This document shows, piece after piece, positions 63,770 through 64,000 of a stretch of 64,000 nucleotides of DNA (position 1 is its first letter; the number at the start of each line of letters is the position of its first letter). Source of the stretch: Micavibrio sp. UBA6929 (GTDB taxonomy: Bacteria > Pseudomonadota > Alphaproteobacteria > Micavibrionales > Micavibrionaceae); NCBI GenBank assembly GCA_002448815.1, contig DKAJ01000007.1, forward strand, positions 42,892 through 106,891, read 5' to 3'. The notes below the pieces were generated by a model, which saw nothing but the letters and a program-made list of their open reading frames with translations, was not told the origin of the DNA and ran no database searches. A program made the position numbers and the translations under genes.

Positions 63770-64000
63770 ATGAGCGAAAAATACAATATCAAAACGACCG
63801 AATCGAAATGGCAAAATTCTTGGCGCGAGGCTGATTCTTTTGCTGCACACGAAGACCCTAGCAAGCCAAAATACTATGTGCTTGAGATGTTCCCTTATCC
63901 GTCTGGACGCATCCATGTTGGCCATGTCCGCAATTATACGCTGGGCGATGTGGTTGCCCGTTATAAGCGTGCGCAGGGCTTTAATGTTTTGCATCCAATG
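63770..64000 (+). CDS. leuS: leucyl-tRNA synthetase, 5' part only
   Basis: The frame opens at ATG 63770 and runs off the window end after 77 codons. [18 protein letters not shown], then [23 protein letters not shown] (HIGH motif as HVGH), then [15 protein letters not shown], are unmistakable class I LeuRS. The gene follows the DUF3576 gene, the common alphaproteobacterial order. Confidence 0.95.
   Translation, partial: MSEKYNIKTTESKWQNSWREADSFAAHEDPSKPKYYVLEMFPYPSGRIHVGHVRNYTLGDVVARYKRAQGFNVLHPM

Overview
The window looks like chromosomal DNA from an alphaproteobacterium. The evidence is a permuted two-piece tmRNA gene, ChvI/ChvG-type two-component genes, DUF2336 and DUF3576 proteins, and several alphaproteobacterial gene orders: aroQ-accB-accC, ihfB-lapA-pyrF-trpFBA-accD-folC, erpA-dgt-SPOR-nagZ-scpAB-tatABC, and DUF3576-leuS. 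An I-type (Dot/Icm-like) secretion locus in a free-living-looking genome fits the predatory Micavibrio group, but that placement is inference and not proven here.

Layout. 1-5.3 kb: 3' part of an unknown repeat protein, groES-groEL behind a probable RpoH promoter, an unknown 358-residue protein and a convergent XRE regulator. 5.4-9.5 kb: a candidate small RNA with its own promoter and terminator, mutM, a small exported protein, rpsT, a long structured leader, and dnaA. 9.6-15.7 kb: a TcpQ-domain exported protein, a VanX-like dipeptidase, mlaE-mlaF and PBP1A. 15.8-16.2 kb: ssrA. 16.2-18.8 kb: a minus-strand cluster of four exported cysteine-rich proteins, three sharing one N-terminal module. 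18.9-25.4 kb: argS, a Fic-like protein with a broken catalytic motif, a DsbA-like oxidoreductase, a PCuAC copper chaperone, aroQ, accB and accC.

25.5-33.3 kb: a type IVB secretion block in the order icmC-like, icmD-like, icmD-like, icmJ/dotN, icmB/dotO, then an unknown coupled membrane protein. The icmC-like protein is a 654-residue tandem array of the same membrane unit found singly in the two 134-residue proteins. 33.5-41.4 kb: ihfB, lapA, pyrF, an asparaginase, trpF, trpB, a GyrI-like protein, trpA, accD and folC. 41.4-47.7 kb: ChvI/ChvG, a glycosyltransferase, a sulfotransferase, a lipoprotein hydrolase and exonuclease III. 47.7-55.4 kb: erpA and dgt (divergent), SPOR, nagZ, scpAB, tatABC and zapE. 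55.4-64 kb: an MFS transporter, DUF2336, a type-2 malate dehydrogenase, a second glycosyltransferase, an exported acidic protein, yggS, a porin, DUF3576 and the 5' end of leuS.

Most genes are housekeeping. The accessory or unusual material is the cysteine-rich exported family, the secretion block, the pseudo-Fic protein, the candidate sRNA and several sugar or surface-modification genes. All promoter, terminator and hairpin calls come from reading the sequence by eye; no alignment or folding program was run.
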